Assembly: GCA_002869095.1 (NCBI GenBank)
Contig: PKTO01000114.1
Coordinates: 1 to 14,443, forward strand
From: Clostridiales bacterium
GTDB lineage: Bacteria; Bacillota; Clostridia; Peptostreptococcales; BM714
Reading direction: 5' to 3'
DNA length: 14,443 nt
Positions within the stretch are counted from its first letter, which is position 1; the number at the start of each line of letters is the position of its first letter. Made by a program: the position numbers and the translations under genes. Below are positions 1 through 6,591 of this stretch, piece after piece. The notes beneath the pieces are model-generated. The model was not told the origin of the DNA. It searched no databases and worked only from the letters and a program-made list of their open reading frames with translations.

Positions 1-2
1 AT

Positions 3-2222
3 TCATTCTATTTCATCAAAAGAATCCATATTGAACGCCCTTATGCGATTATCAAGAATGTAGTATAGAAAATCTCCAATATATATTATTCTCTTCACTC
101 TGGAAGCATGTATTCCTTCATTCGATATCAGCTTCAATATGCTAATGCTCCCGTCCTTAGTGACCTCAATAATTGCCGCTCCATAGAAATTGGACTTCGA
201 ATAGTCGCCTGTGACATTCGCCAGAACCGCGTCGAACCCTATCATGTCCTCGTTAAGATTAAGCATAAGCGCCTTGTGGTTGCTTAAGACCTCTGCATAA
301 CTTCCGCTTCCGCCAAGCACAAGATTGTTTGTCTCCACAGGCTTTCCATCATCTGAAACATCGAATATGGACAGCTTTATGCCCTCCTGCATTCCTGTTT
401 TTTCGTCTATGCTCTGCCCTATCCCAAGAAGCATGTCCTCGCTTACGGGATGAAGATAATTTGAAAATCCGGGAACTTTGAGTTCTCCTGTGACCTTGGG
501 CGCTTCAGGGTTTGACAAGTCCAGAACAAACAAATGATCTATCTGCCTGAAGGTAACAACGTATCCCCTATCACCCATGAAACGGACCGAATATATCCTC
601 TCGCCCCGAGCAAGGTTTTCAACGGAACCCGTCTCGTTTAAATTTTCGTCCAAGACATGGATGGCATTTACGTTTTCCCCCTGCCAATTGCTTGTGGCAA
701 GTCTCAGTTTCCCTTCGTATTCATCCATCGAAAACTGGTTTAGAATGGACCCTTCCACCATTCCTCCTCCTGCAAAACCGATTTTTGTACCGTCTATGGT
801 AAACTTGGCTATGTTGGTCACCGCTCCCCAGAATGAGCTGTAGTCCCTACCCGCCACATAAAGCGCATTGTTGCTCATGTAAACAAGATTGCCGCTTCCA
901 AGGAACGCCTCGATTACTGCAGGCTCATTGCCGTCCTCGATGTCTATTGCCGCCAAAATCAGATAGTTGGACGACACTCTCTTGGGATAATACATTATGC
1001 TGTCGATTGAAAGCTCGCTGTATCCATTCCCCAATGCTGTATCCCTTATAAGCGGAAGGATTCCTCCCGTGTCGATTCCGTATCGATAAAGGTGCTTGTT
1101 TACGACAAGATAAACCGTTTCGTCCTTCTTTCGGCTTGAAAGCATGGATCCCTCGATTTCAAGCTCTTTGACAAGATTCGTTTTCCCCTTTGCGTCCACC
1201 TCATATATTCCGCACCATACGTAGCTCCGGTCTCCACCCCAAGGCATTATTGATGTCTCCATTTCCTCCATTGGTTCGGGAATAGGCCTTATCCAATTTT
1301 CAAATCCGCTGCGGGTGCCCAAGACGACCAGTCTTCCTTGGTCAATATACATTTCACTGAATTGAACATACTCTCCTGTCTCCGAATCGACCGTCATCTT
1401 TATTTCATCCGCAAGAAAAGGTCTTCCGTTGTTAGAATCATAAATCTTCACCGATTCTCCCGCCGCAACGTAAATGAACCTGCCGTCGGTCTTTACAACA
1501 TCGGCTTCATTAACCCCTTCCACCTGCTCATTTGTGGCGGAAAAATCATCCGATGCATTTTCAGAGCTTTCCGCCTCGCCCATCCCGTCGGGTGCGAGCA
1601 TTTCGTCCATGGCTTTCATCTCGCGGTATTCGGACATTGCTTCAACTATCCGGTTCAGCTCATCGCGTGATGAAACCTTAAGCGCCTGTCCTATCCTGTT
1701 CTTGATGCCCTCGACCATTGCATCGTCCAAATCGGTTTCGGTGTCGCCTACTGTAATTACTCCGTCGCTGTATCCAACTGTTTTTCCAAGCACATCCTCG
1801 CAGATGACCCTTAGCGGCACAAGCGTTCGATTCTGCATTATCAACGCCTCTGTGTCAAAGGGCACAATCCTCTGCGCCTGACCAGCTTCCTCTATCCTGT
1901 AGTAGCTTTCATCTATTGGAAAGAAAAAGGTTCTGCCTCCAAACGCAATCGACGCCTCCCTGTCCATCGCGTTGTATGCGACACTTGCACCGAAGTGCTC
2001 GCTGACAGCCCTCAGAGGCACAAGAGTCCTGTCCTTATGTATGACAGGAACAACGTTTGGATTGTCGGAGTCGAGAGCCTTCATGCTTTCGCCCGACAAA
2101 ACAAGCGGACTGCCTATATGCAGCGCTATGTAATCCCCGCCCGCGTCATCCGATGCAAAAGCAGAAAAATCAAAACAGCATAAAAGCGATGCGATAAGCG
2201 ATACAACCAAGAACTTCTTCAT
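3..2222 (-). CDS. Secreted beta-propeller protein with N-terminal copper-amine-oxidase-like repeats
   Basis: Predicted exported protein of 739 residues, complete, with its TGA stop at 3-5. Residues 1-23 are a signal peptide (two Lys, hydrophobic core, cleavage after AFA). Two copper-amine-oxidase N-domain-like repeats follow, recognisable by NRTLVPLR-type cores near 64-71 and 131-138. A short charged helical linker (about 160-225) leads to a long C-terminal domain that opens with QVEGVNEADVVKTDG (233-247), the signature of the clostridial and archaeal 'secreted protein with C-terminal beta-propeller' family (COG4880). The repeats are known in Firmicutes as likely cell-wall or extracellular modules; copper binding is not implied. 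The start at 2222 is chosen because AAGGAGGG lies six bases upstream and the signal peptide begins there; an in-frame ATG 33 bases earlier lacks this. The molecular role is unknown; the propeller suggests protein or glycan binding outside the cell. Confidence 0.9.
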   Translation of the reverse strand: MKKFLVVSLIASLLCCFDFSAFASDDAGGDYIALHIGSPLVLSGESMKALDSDNPNVVPVIHKDRTLVPLRAVSEHFGASVAYNAMDREASIAFGGRTFFFPIDESYYRIEEAGQAQRIVPFDTEALIMQNRTLVPLRVICEDVLGKTVGYSDGVITVGDTETDLDDAMVEGIKNRIGQALKVSSRDELNRIVEAMSEYREMKAMDEMLAPDGMGEAESSENASDDFSATNEQVEGVNEADVVKTDGRFIYVAAGESVKIYDSNNGRPFLADEIKMTVDSETGEYVQFSEMYIDQGRLVVLGTRSGFENWIRPIPEPMEEMETSIMPWGGDRSYVWCGIYEVDAKGKTNLVKELEIEGSMLSSRKKDETVYLVVNKHLYRYGIDTGGILPLIRDTALGNGYSELSIDSIMYYPKRVSSNYLILAAIDIEDGNEPAVIEAFLGSGNLVYMSNNALYVAGRDYSSFWGAVTNIAKFTIDGTKIGFAGGGMVEGSILNQFSMDEYEGKLRLATSNWQGENVNAIHVLDENLNETGSVENLARGERIYSVRFMGDRGYVVTFRQIDHLFVLDLSNPEAPKVTGELKVPGFSNYLHPVSEDMLLGIGQSIDEKTGMQEGIKLSIFDVSDDGKPVETNNLVLGGSGSYAEVLSNHKALMLNLNEDMIGFDAVLANVTGDYSKSNFYGAAIIEVTKDGSISILKLISNEGIHASRVKRIIYIGDFLYYILDNRIRAFNMDSFDEIE

Positions 2223-2258
2223 TTCGGTCCCTCCTTTTCCTTGACTATTCCTCATTAA

Positions 2259-2286
2259 AATATACCCATTGCTTCAACAAATCCAA
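2259..2286 (-). promoter_or_regulatory. Candidate promoter of the beta-propeller gene
   Basis: On the minus strand TTGGAT (2281-2286) and TATATT (2259-2264) are separated by 16 bp, about 37 bp before the start codon at 2222. Both boxes are partial matches to the housekeeping sigma consensus. The stretch between this gene and the metallopeptidase upstream (2223-2414) holds no other gene and no clear terminator, so read-through from the metallopeptidase is also possible. Confidence 0.35.
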
Positions 2287-2414
2287 CACCCTCTTCCCTC
2301 AGATGAAGTTTTGTCCGCCTGTATTGCGCATATTCTTCAATATGCTTATAGACTCATCCTTCACGCATTTTGTTCCCGCTTCCCCCCAATACAAAAGGAG
2401 CCTCGATTGGCCCC

Positions 2415-3143
2415 CTACAAAATCATTCTTATTCCGTTCTTTCTCAGCCATTCCCTCCTTTTCCTGTAGTCGGGAATTATCCCTTCTACCATGTCCCAGA
2501 ATTCCTTCGAGTGGTTGAAATGGACCATGTGGCACATCTCGTGTACCACTATATAGTCTATTATCTCCATCGGTGCCATTGAGCACTTCAAGTTGAAATT
2601 GAGCCTGTGGGCGTTTGAGCAACTGCCCCACCGACTCCTCTGTTTCTTCGATTTTATTTCAAGAGGTCTCAGAACAAAGTGTTTTTGATAAAACCCCACC
2701 CTCTCGGCAACTATATCAAGCGTCTTTTTCCTGTACCAGTCCTCCATCGCCTTTCGCAATTGCGTTTCATCTTTCGCATTGGTCCTAACATGAAAACAGC
2801 CGTCCGCAAACTCGGCAAAAGGCTTCTTTGCCGATTCATCCATTTGCACATTTAGACGGCAGTCGCGTCCCAAATACATGAACGTTTCATCGCTTGCATA
2901 TTCCTTGTGCGCTTTTTCTATGCCCGCCTCCTTTATCTCTCTGAGCTTCTTCTCAATCCATTTCGCTTTGGTCTTCACTATCTTGAGAATTTCATCGCTT
3001 TTTGTGCCGACAGGCGCAAGTACAAAAACGGAATCCGGCGGTTCCACGCTGATTCTGAAGCTCTTCCTTTTACTATGCTCCACTGTTAATTCTATTGTTT
3101 CCGAACCATATTCAAACTTCATTTTCCCTGCCTCATGTCTCAT
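2415..3143 (-). CDS. YgjP-like zinc metallopeptidase (M48/SprT-like, DUF45)
   Basis: Cytoplasmic protein of 242 residues with the YgjP/COG1451 signature. The zinc motif HEMCH is at 201-205, with His211 in HSKEFW as the probable third ligand and Glu202 as the general base. The family motif SRWGSC is at 170-175 and the usual N-terminal SKRKS at 24-28. Members are called predicted metal-dependent hydrolases; substrates are poorly known. No signal peptide or membrane segment is seen. Three in-frame ATGs compete. I chose 3143 because GGAG lies five bases upstream; 3158 has only a distant AAAGGG, and 3122 (MKFEYG) is also plausible because family alignments would begin there. The gene has its own promoter at 3199-3226 and looks monocistronic, or possibly shared with the beta-propeller gene downstream. 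Confidence 0.88.
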   Translation of the reverse strand: MRHEAGKMKFEYGSETIELTVEHSKRKSFRISVEPPDSVFVLAPVGTKSDEILKIVKTKAKWIEKKLREIKEAGIEKAHKEYASDETFMYLGRDCRLNVQMDESAKKPFAEFADGCFHVRTNAKDETQLRKAMEDWYRKKTLDIVAERVGFYQKHFVLRPLEIKSKKQRSRWGSCSNAHRLNFNLKCSMAPMEIIDYIVVHEMCHMVHFNHSKEFWDMVEGIIPDYRKRREWLRKNGIRMIL

Positions 3144-3198
3144 TGCGTCTCCAAGCATTTTCCAATCAAACCCTTTCGATAAGCATTCTTCCCCAATA

Positions 3199-3226
3199 AG
3201 TATAGCACGTGCATGCTCCCTATCAA
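3199..3226 (-). promoter_or_regulatory. Promoter of the YgjP-like gene
   Basis: On the minus strand TTGATA (3221-3226) is followed after 16 bp by TATACT (3199-3204). The base triplet TGC directly before the -10 box makes it an extended -10. The -35 box abuts the T-run of the terminator of the upstream operon, so transcription of the next unit restarts immediately after the previous one ends. An 8-bp palindrome, GCACGTGC (3205-3212), lies in the spacer and could be an operator, though 8 bp is too short to insist on. Confidence 0.6.
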
Positions 3227-3261
3227 AAAAATATCAAGACACATTTTACATGTCTTGATAT
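3225..3261 (-). terminator. Rho-independent terminator of the lipoprotein/coiled-coil operon
   Basis: Minus-strand transcript forms a perfect 11-bp stem, ATATCAAGACA with TGTCTTGATAT (3251-3261 and 3231-3241), around a 9-base loop, followed by a run of seven T (3231 down to 3225). It begins eight bases after the stop codon of the coiled-coil protein gene. Confidence 0.85.
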
Positions 3262-3269
3262 CAGGATTC

Positions 3270-3779
3270 TTACATATCGTTGATTTTATTCAGTTCTTCA
3301 AGGACCCTCTTCATTTCCTGTATCCTTACGGTTTGAACCTTTGCGCAATTTTCGAGCGACGCGCTTGCCCCGTCCTGGTTCCTGTTTCTCGCTTGGGACC
3401 TGAATTTGGTCATTTCACCTTCAATTTCACCAATTGTTCCTTCCAAAACGCCCCTGCTTTCACGAATTCTATTCAAGCAATCCTCAAGAGCCTCTATCTG
3501 GTCAAGTCTGAGCTGGTCCCTATTCCGAATCATTTCGCCAATGGCATTTTGTGCTTCTCCATAGGCATTTCGGATTTCTTCCCTCACCCTAAGCATTTCC
3601 TCTTTGTTTTCTTTCACTTCACCTATCTGCGGTCCGAGTCTTTCCGCAAGCATTTTTGCTTCCTGCATCTTTACCGGTGTGCCGGATGCGGGTTCGTTTT
3701 GTCCTTTGCTTTCAGCAAATGCAACGGTCCCCGACAAAATCATTAATGCGGCAACAGCAATGGCAATCGTTTTCTTCAC
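3270..3779 (-). CDS. Small secreted coiled-coil protein, unknown function
   Basis: A 169-residue protein that I do not recognise as a named family. Residues 1-22 are a signal peptide ending in VAFA, with likely cleavage before Glu23. The mature part is almost all charged helix (about 38-130 and 141-167), rich in Glu, Arg, Lys and Asn, with heptad-like spacing suggesting a coiled coil. It has two cysteines, Cys101 and Cys145, that could form a disulfide outside the cell. The start is a GTG: I chose 3779, where AGGGAG sits eight bases upstream and the signal peptide reads (M)KKTIAIAV. The GTG at 3788 is three residues longer but lies directly on the ribosome binding site. It follows the lipoprotein gene by 15 bases, so the two are almost certainly co-transcribed, and both act at or outside the membrane. 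Size and helicity recall periplasmic stress chaperones such as Spy/CpxP, but I see no LTxxQ motif, so that is only an analogy. Confidence 0.78.
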   Translation of the reverse strand: MKKTIAIAVAALMILSGTVAFAESKGQNEPASGTPVKMQEAKMLAERLGPQIGEVKENKEEMLRVREEIRNAYGEAQNAIGEMIRNRDQLRLDQIEALEDCLNRIRESRGVLEGTIGEIEGEMTKFRSQARNRNQDGASASLENCAKVQTVRIQEMKRVLEELNKINDM

Positions 3780-3794
3780 GACAATCACTCCCTT

Positions 3795-4169
3795 CTATTC
3801 GATGACAAGATCTGAATCATCCACGGTTTCCAACTTATCGATGCTGTTCAGAAGATCGCCCAATTCCTTGTCCAATTCTTCAAGGACGGCTTCTTTTTCT
3901 TCACTTGAAACGGCGTTAGACGATTTGGCAACTATTCCCGAATCGTCGTTTTCGGATGCGTCGCTGGTCGTCCCCGAGTCATCTGCTTGGGATGCCTCCG
4001 GATCTGATTGAATCTCAGCATCCATTTTGCCTTCATCCTTCGTTTCTTCATCACCGGGCATTTCTTCCGACACTTCGTCATTTTGATCGTCAATATTTTC
4101 ATTGCGCCCGCAACCGGCCAAGAATAAAAACAAAGTGGCAACGAGCAGTATCGCAATAGCCTTCTTCAT
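3795..4169 (-). CDS. Small acidic lipoprotein, unknown function
   Basis: A 124-residue predicted lipoprotein. The signal sequence ends in the lipobox LAGC, with Cys20 as the lipidated residue. Residues 24-80 are a low-complexity, Asp/Glu/Ser/Thr-rich spacer. The C-terminal part (about 89-120) is an amphipathic acidic helix with EKEAVLEELDKELGDLLNSI, a kind of tail that recurs in small clostridial lipoproteins. The start at 4169 is fixed by AAAGGAGG five bases upstream and by the signal peptide; an ORF extension to 4286 has no such support. It lies 113 bases downstream of the histidine kinase stop, with no terminator between, and 15 bases before the coiled-coil gene. The context suggests a surface protein controlled by, or acting with, the two-component system. 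Real function unknown. Confidence 0.82.
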   Translation of the reverse strand: MKKAIAILLVATLFLFLAGCGRNENIDDQNDEVSEEMPGDEETKDEGKMDAEIQSDPEASQADDSGTTSDASENDDSGIVAKSSNAVSSEEKEAVLEELDKELGDLLNSIDKLETVDDSDLVIE

Positions 4170-4177
4170 GGCATCCT

Positions 4178-4204
4178 CCTTTCCCGGCGCTTCCTGCCGA
4201 AAGG
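4178..4204 (-). promoter_or_regulatory. Possible hairpin masking the ribosome binding site of the lipoprotein gene
   Basis: In the minus-strand transcript CCTTTCGGC (4204-4196) can pair with GCCG and AAAGG (4188-4185 and 4182-4178), leaving a two-base GG bulge and a seven-base loop. The AAAGG arm is the 5' part of the AAAGGAGG Shine-Dalgarno sequence (4175-4182). It could lower translation unless opened. Seen by eye only; no folding energy was computed. Confidence 0.35.
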
Positions 4205-4256
4205 TCTGTCCCTGTCTATGGTTTAATTGTAAATCTGATTTATTAAATGATTTGCA

Positions 4257-4280
4257 GCAATTTGTAAACAGATTGTTAAA
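4257..4280 (-). promoter_or_regulatory. Candidate response-regulator direct repeat before the lipoprotein gene
   Basis: On the minus strand two adjacent 12-base units, TTTAACAATCTG (4280-4269) and TTTACAAATTGC (4268-4257), share 7 of 12 bases. A third similar element, TTTACAATT, lies slightly further downstream. Tandem repeats of about 11 bp are typical of OmpR/PhoB-family binding. The second repeat's TTTACA also works as a weak -35 box, with TAATAA 17 bp downstream as a poor -10. This would allow an internal promoter for the lipoprotein and coiled-coil genes. Confidence 0.3.
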
Positions 4281-4282
4281 AA

Positions 4283-5689
4283 TCACCTGGGTATGTCAAA
4301 AATTATTTCGGCTCCATCTCCTGCAGAACTGACAGCCCTTATGCTTCCCCCATGGAGTTCCACAAGAGTTTTTGCTATATTGAGGCCAAGTCCGGACCCT
4401 CCGTTTGCTGCATTCCTTGATTCATCCGCCCTGTAAAATTTTTCGAATATTCGGTCCAGGTCCCCCTCTGGAATGCCTTCTCCCGTATCCCTTACGCTGA
4501 ATACGGTTCCATTTTGGGTGCTTTCTGCCTTAATAAAAATTCTGCCGCCCCTGCCCGTGAATTTGATTGAATTGCCAACAATATTCTCAAGCACCTGATA
4601 CAGCCGGTCCGCGTCCGCATTGACAATTTCATCTTCTCCGCATTCAATTTCAATTGAAATGGATTTCTCGTCAATCAATGCCTTCATATTTTCAGCAAGG
4701 CTTTTCAAGAGTTCGAGTGCCGGCATTTCATGCCTCTCCAATTCCAGTTTTCCGGATTGTATTTTTGCCGTTTGGAGTATGTCCGATGTCAAACGGTTCA
4801 AGCGGCTCGTTTCGCTCTTTATTATACTGAAATATTTAGTATAATCTTCTGCTTTGATAACGCCGTCCAGTATTCCGTCAACAAATCCATTAATTGAAGT
4901 AAGAGGCGTCCTCAAATCATGGGAGACACTGGCAATGAAGGAATTCCGGATTTTTTCCGTCTCGGCAAGCTGCTTTTTCATTGAGTTGAAGGTCTCTGCA
5001 AGCCGGCCAATTTCATCATCGGTGTTTGCATGTATGTCTTCCGAATCCTCCCCTTCCGACAATTTCCTTGCCGCAATTTCCATCTCCTTGATCGGGCTTG
5101 AGATCTTTTTTGAGGTCATAAGAATTATGAAACCTCCCAGCAATATGAATCCTATAGCCGTTGCCCAAATCACATAATTCATTTTTGCGGCGTTCCTGTT
5201 TATTTCATTGACCGGGGAAAACATTAAAATCGCGCCTGATATGTTGTCTTTCTGCCTCCACGGAACTCCAAGGAATACAACCCTTGTGCCGAATTTTTCA
5301 GAATTTTGGTTCCTTCTAAACACCGTTTCACCGTCAATTATCCTGCGCAAATCATCAAAAAGATATTTTTCATCCAAATCTCCGCTTATGTTTAAGCTTT
5401 CAATATTTGCAAGAGCCTCTTTTTCCAATCTCAGCACATAAATCTTGCTGTCTGTTATGTATCCTGCGGAATCCACCGTCCTATTCAATTCATTTTGGGA
5501 AATTCCGCCGTCGGTCCAGCTGGCAAGTTGCCCACTGATATCATAGGCGGCATTTTCAAGCATCCTTTTCTTTTCATTGAATGCGTATCCTCTATGTATG
5601 AATGTCAGTGCAAGAGACAAAACTACTATCGCCACAACAAGTATTGATAGATATGTCCAAAGGAGTCTTTTAAACAATGATTTTGCCAT
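4283..5689 (-). CDS. Membrane sensor histidine kinase
   Basis: A 468-residue two-component sensor. Order: transmembrane segment about 11-31, an extracytoplasmic sensor region of about 140 residues (32-170) without a domain I can name, a second transmembrane segment about 171-192, a HAMP domain 193-245, a HisKA dimerisation domain with the phosphoacceptor His257 in SVSHDLRTPL, and an HATPase domain. The HATPase shows its N box (NIVGNSIKF, Asn373), G1 box (DTGEGIP, 401-407), F box (FEKFY, 415-419) and G2 box (GSGLGLNIAK, 431-440). All catalytic motifs are intact. The start at 5689 overlaps by one base the TGA of the response regulator (TGATG), with GAGGTGA just upstream, so translation is probably coupled. 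An upstream in-frame ATG at 5740 lies inside the regulator gene and is unlikely. It partners the adjacent OmpR-type regulator; the signal is unknown. Confidence 0.95.
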   Translation of the reverse strand: MAKSLFKRLLWTYLSILVVAIVVLSLALTFIHRGYAFNEKKRMLENAAYDISGQLASWTDGGISQNELNRTVDSAGYITDSKIYVLRLEKEALANIESLNISGDLDEKYLFDDLRRIIDGETVFRRNQNSEKFGTRVVFLGVPWRQKDNISGAILMFSPVNEINRNAAKMNYVIWATAIGFILLGGFIILMTSKKISSPIKEMEIAARKLSEGEDSEDIHANTDDEIGRLAETFNSMKKQLAETEKIRNSFIASVSHDLRTPLTSINGFVDGILDGVIKAEDYTKYFSIIKSETSRLNRLTSDILQTAKIQSGKLELERHEMPALELLKSLAENMKALIDEKSISIEIECGEDEIVNADADRLYQVLENIVGNSIKFTGRGGRIFIKAESTQNGTVFSVRDTGEGIPEGDLDRIFEKFYRADESRNAANGGSGLGLNIAKTLVELHGGSIRAVSSAGDGAEIIFDIPR

Positions 5690-6378
5690 CACTTCACCTC
5701 GAATTTGTATCCAACGCCCCAAATTGTCTTTATGCTCCATGAGGCGCCTTGGGATTGCAGCTTCTCTCTCAGCCTCTTTATGTGAACATCCACAGTGCGG
5801 GTTCCGCCCATGAAATCATAATTCCAAACTTTATCAAGCAGTTGATCCCTGGCAAATACTATATTTCTGTTTAGCATCAAAAAATGCAGGAGCTGAACCT
5901 CTTTTGGCTTAAGCTCTATCGTTTTGCCGTCCAACTTGACCTCGTATCTTGAAATGTCAACGCTAAGGCTGTCCACTCTCAAGACTTCATTTTCATTGTT
6001 CCCCGCTTCATCCACCCTGTTTTTTAGCCTTGCCTTTACACGCATGACGACTTCCTTGGGTTGGAATGGCTTGACTATGTAATCATCCGCCCCAAGTTCG
6101 AAACCCTGTATCTTGTCCTCAAGCATGTCCCTCGCAGTCAGCATTATTATGGGCACTTGGCTTGTCCTCCTTATCAGCTTGCATACATCCCATCCGTCAA
6201 TAACCGGAAGCATTATGTCCAGAAGAACCAAATCAACCTTGTTTTCCTCAATGAAACTGAGAGCGGCGCTCCCGTCATAGCATTGGTGCGCATTAAATCC
6301 TGCATCCGATAAATACAACTTTAGCAATTCGTTTATGCTTTTATCGTCGTCCACAATCAATATGCTTTTTTTATCCAT
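5689..6378 (-). CDS. OmpR-family response regulator
   Basis: A 229-residue DNA-binding response regulator. The receiver domain (about 5-118) shows the acidic pocket Asp10/Asp11, phosphoacceptor Asp54 in LLDIMLP, the switch threonine Thr81 and Lys103 in KPF. A winged-helix effector domain follows (about 131-227), with the usual LKPKEVQLLHFL and RTVDVHIKRLREKL. It is the first gene of the operon with the kinase. The start at 6378 is set by GGAGG seven bases upstream and by the family-typical MDKKSILIVDDD; the longer reading from 6423 lacks support. Phosphorylated protein probably binds direct repeats; candidates lie before the lipoprotein gene at 4257-4280. A promoter candidate with an extended -10 lies upstream. 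Confidence 0.96.
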   Translation of the reverse strand: MDKKSILIVDDDKSINELLKLYLSDAGFNAHQCYDGSAALSFIEENKVDLVLLDIMLPVIDGWDVCKLIRRTSQVPIIMLTARDMLEDKIQGFELGADDYIVKPFQPKEVVMRVKARLKNRVDEAGNNENEVLRVDSLSVDISRYEVKLDGKTIELKPKEVQLLHFLMLNRNIVFARDQLLDKVWNYDFMGGTRTVDVHIKRLREKLQSQGASWSIKTIWGVGYKFEVK

Positions 6379-6437
6379 AACAAAGCCTCCGTATGAAGTC
6401 GGTTTTTCCACTGCATAATTCATTGAACATTTCCCTT

Positions 6438-6443
6438 ATTATA
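6438..6443 (-). promoter_or_regulatory. Candidate extended -10 promoter of the two-component operon
   Basis: On the minus strand TGGTATAAT contains a perfect -10 box, TATAAT (6438-6443), with the TGN extension. The -35 position 17 bp upstream reads GGAACA, a weak match, which is usual for extended -10 promoters. It lies about 60 bp before the start codon at 6378 and points away from the divergent NifX operon. Confidence 0.55.
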
Positions 6444-6525
6444 CCATAGCGTTCGATTCTTGTTCCTTTAGCAAACCCTTAACTTAACCAGAAACGTTGT
6501 TTTATTTTTTTCAGAGTTTTTTTAT

Positions 6526-6554
6526 TTGACAAACCAGCAACTTAGTTATATTAT
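6526..6554 (+). promoter_or_regulatory. Promoter of the DUF134/NifX/MinD operon
   Basis: A perfect -35 box, TTGACA (6526-6531), then 17 bp, then TATTAT (6549-6554). The predicted transcription start is near 6561, giving a leader of about 30 bases before the ATG at 6592. It is the closest to the housekeeping sigma consensus of all promoters in the window. Confidence 0.75.
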
Positions 6555-6559
6555 TTAAT

Positions 6560-6573
6560 TGTGCATATGCACA
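6560..6573. promoter_or_regulatory. Perfect 14-bp palindrome at the transcription start, likely operator
   Basis: TGTGCATATGCACA is perfectly self-complementary over 14 bp and overlaps the predicted +1 of the operon, 18 bases before the first start codon. A repressor bound here would block transcription initiation. The operon's first product carries a DUF134 helix-turn-helix domain and is the obvious candidate ligand; that link is inference. Confidence 0.55.
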
Positions 6574-6591
6574 TATCGAAGGGAGGTTAAA

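Noticed and set aside
1338..1881. Overlapping plus-strand ORFs of 110 and 135 codons opposite the beta-propeller gene
   Set aside because: Antisense to a well-supported gene, no ribosome binding site, no recognisable domain.
2328..2345. Inverted repeat GCATATT-CTTC-AATATGC between the beta-propeller and metallopeptidase genes
   Set aside because: Only 7 bp, AT-rich, and without a T-run in either direction. It could be chance, so I do not call it a terminator or operator.
4178..4286. Longer start of the lipoprotein gene at 4286
   Set aside because: It would put the signal peptide and lipobox 39 residues inside the protein, while AAAGGAGG fits the start at 4169.
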